A DNA stretch of 64,000 nucleotides, taken from positions 10,505,501 through 10,569,500 of the forward strand of contig NC_044590.1 of the NCBI RefSeq assembly GCF_901933205.1, given 5' to 3'. Source of the stretch: Camarhynchus parvulus. Its lineage: Eukaryota > Chordata > Aves > Passeriformes > Thraupidae. The translations under genes were made by a program, and so were the position numbers. The notes below the pieces were generated by a model, which worked only from the letters and a program-made list of their open reading frames with translations, had not been told where the DNA came from and did not search any database. Of this stretch, positions 61,273-64,000 are shown in pieces; position 1 is the stretch's first letter, and the number at the start of each line of letters is the position of its first letter.

Positions 61273-62424
61273 TGAACTGCTGTAAACAGGAGAGAATTAG
61301 AAATTCACTGCCAAAATATGCAAATGATGTAAAGTTCAAAGAGGCCAAATGCCATACTCCTGTTTATCACAGACCTGGCCTGGCACAGTGCTCAGTGCTT
61401 GCAGAGAGGGTTAGTGAAAGATATTGGCATTACAATGAATGTTATCAAGCTGAAGAATATTTGCTTTTCAAAATCTGCTCACTAAATGTTAAAGATCTAC
61501 ATTAGCATTTCACAGCTTGTTATTCTGAGATCTGATTTTTGAGTAGTCCAACTCCTCCAGTCTGCCATTAAAGCCAAGTGGTTTGGATTTTGAAGACACC
61601 AGAGGTGGGAGAACATGAAAGTCCTTTGGAAAGCCAGGAGATGCTGTGTGTTGCTGTGTGTTTCGAGCTGACTACACACCAAGCCCTCTGCTGCCAAGGT
61701 GAGGTGGGACTGATGCTGCTGCGTCCCACTGAATCATGGGCAGATGTATTTATCAGTGCTTGAAAAATCTGGTTGCTCTATTGGCCATGAAAAAGAGCCT
61801 GTGGGGAAACACAAACTCATCATTGAGAGCAGAGTCTGCCTCTGTGCAATGAATGGAGCTCGTGGCCACAGAGTGCACAGCAGGAATGGATGGATGCTGC
61901 TGCTGCTCTGTGTTCCCTCCTGGAGCAGGGTCCTTCCCATGTGTGATGTGAAGCAGGACCTGTGTGCTGGCTGGGAGCCCTGCCGTGGGAGAATACAGGG
62001 CAGGGGGAAACTTTCCAGGGTAGAGATGAAATGAAGTCAAAATTTAGATTGGATATTTAAATGTGGCAGGAAGTGAATACCATCTGCCAAAGTAGCATTT
62101 GCTTCTCCTAAAGTAGCCTGAAGGCAAGGGCACTGTTAATAAATCAATATATTCCTGATTTACGGAGTTCATGCCTTGAGACAGCTCCATGTGCCCTTAC
62201 TTTCCCCTTGTCATACCTCATTGTGAAGCCTTGGGTTCTGTTCCCTCTTTTATCATCACATTGATGAGCTCATGCTGCTCCTGTTGGTTCTTTTACAGAT
62301 CCAAAGGCATCTCACACACCAGAGCTACAGACCAGGAGCTTACAGCAAGCCATCCCCTTGGTGAATTTCATTAAATCAGTGATTGCTGACCCAATGTTGG
62401 CATTTTCGTACAAGCTGAAGGGTT

Positions 62425-62765
62425 CACAGCCAGAGCCATTCCAGTGCTCCCCACCCTCAGTGTAAAGTTCTCCTCATGTTGAGGTGAAATTTCTTGTATT
62501 TTGGCCATTGCTCCTCACCCTGTCACTAGGCACCATTAAAAAATCTGGCACCATCCTCTGACATCCCTTAAAGACATTTATATGGATTGATGAGATCTCC
62601 TCTCAGCCTTCTCCAAACTAAACAGCCCCAGTTTATTTCCCCTCATAAGGGAGATGCTCCCGACCCCAAATGAAATTTGTGACTTCCACTGCACCTCTCT
62701 AGTAGCTCTTTCATGTTCTGAGGAGCCCAGAACTGGACACAGCACTCCAGATGTATCTTTTCATG
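62425..62765 (-). mobile_element. CR1 LINE fragment
   Basis: CTCATGTTGAGGTGAAATTTC, TCCTCTCAGCCTTCTCCAA, CTAAACAGCCCCAG and AACTGGACACAGCACTCCAG are internal CR1 landmarks in reverse order of transcription. The 3' tail is absent. Confidence 0.85.
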
Positions 62766-64000
62766 TCTCTTTGCTGTAAAATCCTGTTTAATGGGAGTAT
62801 ATCAGCACTGACAACTATTTTTAAAGGGTATTTCTCATTTTATATAGATTTAAATACTTTGCCATATTTGCCAAGGGAGACAGATTGTTAAAGCCAGAAA
62901 AAACCCTCTCCCTTTCTTGGCACTCCACAGGGCCACACAGCTGGAGTGAATTTGAATATTATTGTCTGCAATCAAAAAAAATTAAACCAATCTTAGGAAA
63001 AAAAAATAAGGATCAGGATTTTCCAGTAAGCCTAACTCATGCTTGCCCTTTAATATGTTATAAATAGAAAAACATCATCAACAAACTCCTTCACTGTGCA
63101 AGAGCCTAATTTCTTCCTCTCCGCTGGGATCTGGTGTGTTTTTCAGAGTCTGTCATTAATTGTGCTGTATTGTGAGCATTTTCTGCTTCACTAGTTAGTC
63201 AGATAGGCAGCAAATGGAGTCAGCTCTAGGTCAGAGAACACAAAAAGCCAACTCCTGCTGCCTCCCAATCAGGTAGGGATATTGAATTGGCCTCCACATA
63301 ATTGAAAACACTAGCAGGCTGGACAATAAGCCAATTCTTAAACACACGAGCATGAAAAACAACAAAGAGGCAAGGTCTGAAATTCCCAATGATCCTGATC
63401 CATCTGCCCATGAAAGCAATAGAATTTCCTCCACCTCTGGCAATGGGATCAGAGTAGGGAAAGAAACACCAAGGGCCCGGTGATCCAAAGGTAGAGATCA
63501 AAATATTTAAGTTCCCCAAAATCTGTGAACAAAAGTAGGCTTAGCACTGCCAGTTTTTGAACAGGCATGCTGAGACATGGAAAAAGATATGGGGTATTTT
63601 GCCGTGTTTCTAAAAGTGGATGAATAAAACCTTTTTCTATCTATGAATAAATAGGCACACCTTACTTGCCCAGAGCATCTCCTTTCTTAATTTCTTGTCT
63701 AGAAGTTGCCTTTAGCCTCTTTCCAACAAAGAGGGGAGTTCTGAAAGGCAGAAAATACCCCTTTGTTCCACGGTGTGCATTTCCCCAGACATCAGCTCTT
63801 GTTTAAATGAGATCTGGGCCTCCCTTTTCTTAGCTTGCTTTTTTTTGGTTTATTGTCTGAGTCAGTGGCCATGGAGATCACTTGTCCACAGGAATGTGCA
63901 GAAAGAGAAGTGACAGTACCTTAAAATGCTCTGCTGTTATTTACAGTGTAATGCAACCAGAGGAGAAAGCAGAGGCTCCAGCTCACCTGGGATGTGCAGG

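Larger units (their letters stand above)
60396..64000. other. Intergenic to window end, no gene seen
   Basis: It contains the A/C-rich tract and one CR1 (62425-62765). Short frames have no recognisable motifs. The next gene, if any, starts beyond the window. Confidence 0.5.

Noticed and set aside
38856..64000. Expected neighbours of ARHGAP40 (such as SLC32A1 or ACTR5)
   Set aside because: I looked for recognisable peptide segments and found none, so synteny could not be used to confirm the paralogue.

Overview
The window is vertebrate and almost certainly avian, probably a songbird. Eleven or so fragments carry the typical bird CR1 LINE 3' end, with tail units such as TAGAATCATAGAATC. There are also several ERV long terminal repeats (LTRs) of the kind common in passerines. 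Genes are split by GT-AG introns, and there is no bacterial-style gene packing.

One protein-coding gene can be rebuilt completely. It lies on the + strand from a CpG-rich first exon (ATG at 12252) to a stop at 36462-36464. The 15 coding exons have consistent splice phases throughout, give 2019 nt of CDS and predict a 672-residue protein. The protein is a Rho GTPase-activating protein of the ARHGAP18/28/40 subfamily, with a RhoGAP domain at about residues 315-518, arginine finger Arg359, Lys398/Arg402 and Asn479. ARHGAP40 is my best paralogue call, but it is recalled and inferred rather than proven. A 3' UTR of about 2.4 kb follows, ending near an AATAAA at 38829.

Layout: 1-11.9 kb holds no recognisable gene, only one LTR (4727-5071) and one CR1. 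The CpG-island promoter and exon 1 lie at about 11.9-12.4 kb. Intron 1 (9.1 kb) is mostly unique sequence. Exons 2-15 run from 21.4 to 36.5 kb. Intron 3 is filled by a large G-free microsatellite and LTR elements. From 38.9 to 64 kb I see no coding gene, only CR1 and LTR fragments, simple repeats, a 170-bp local duplication, and a small CpG cluster with a palindromic RFX-type X-box.

The most unusual features are two partial exon duplications inside the gene. The 3' part of exon 5 plus the start of intron 5 is copied just upstream of exon 3. The end of intron 5 plus the start of exon 6 is copied into intron 9. Both copies keep a splice site that is out of phase with its neighbours, so they look like decoy exons. 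Next is a 594-base tract without a single G on the + strand, 142 nt after exon 3. I found no defence system, operon or other multigene system.
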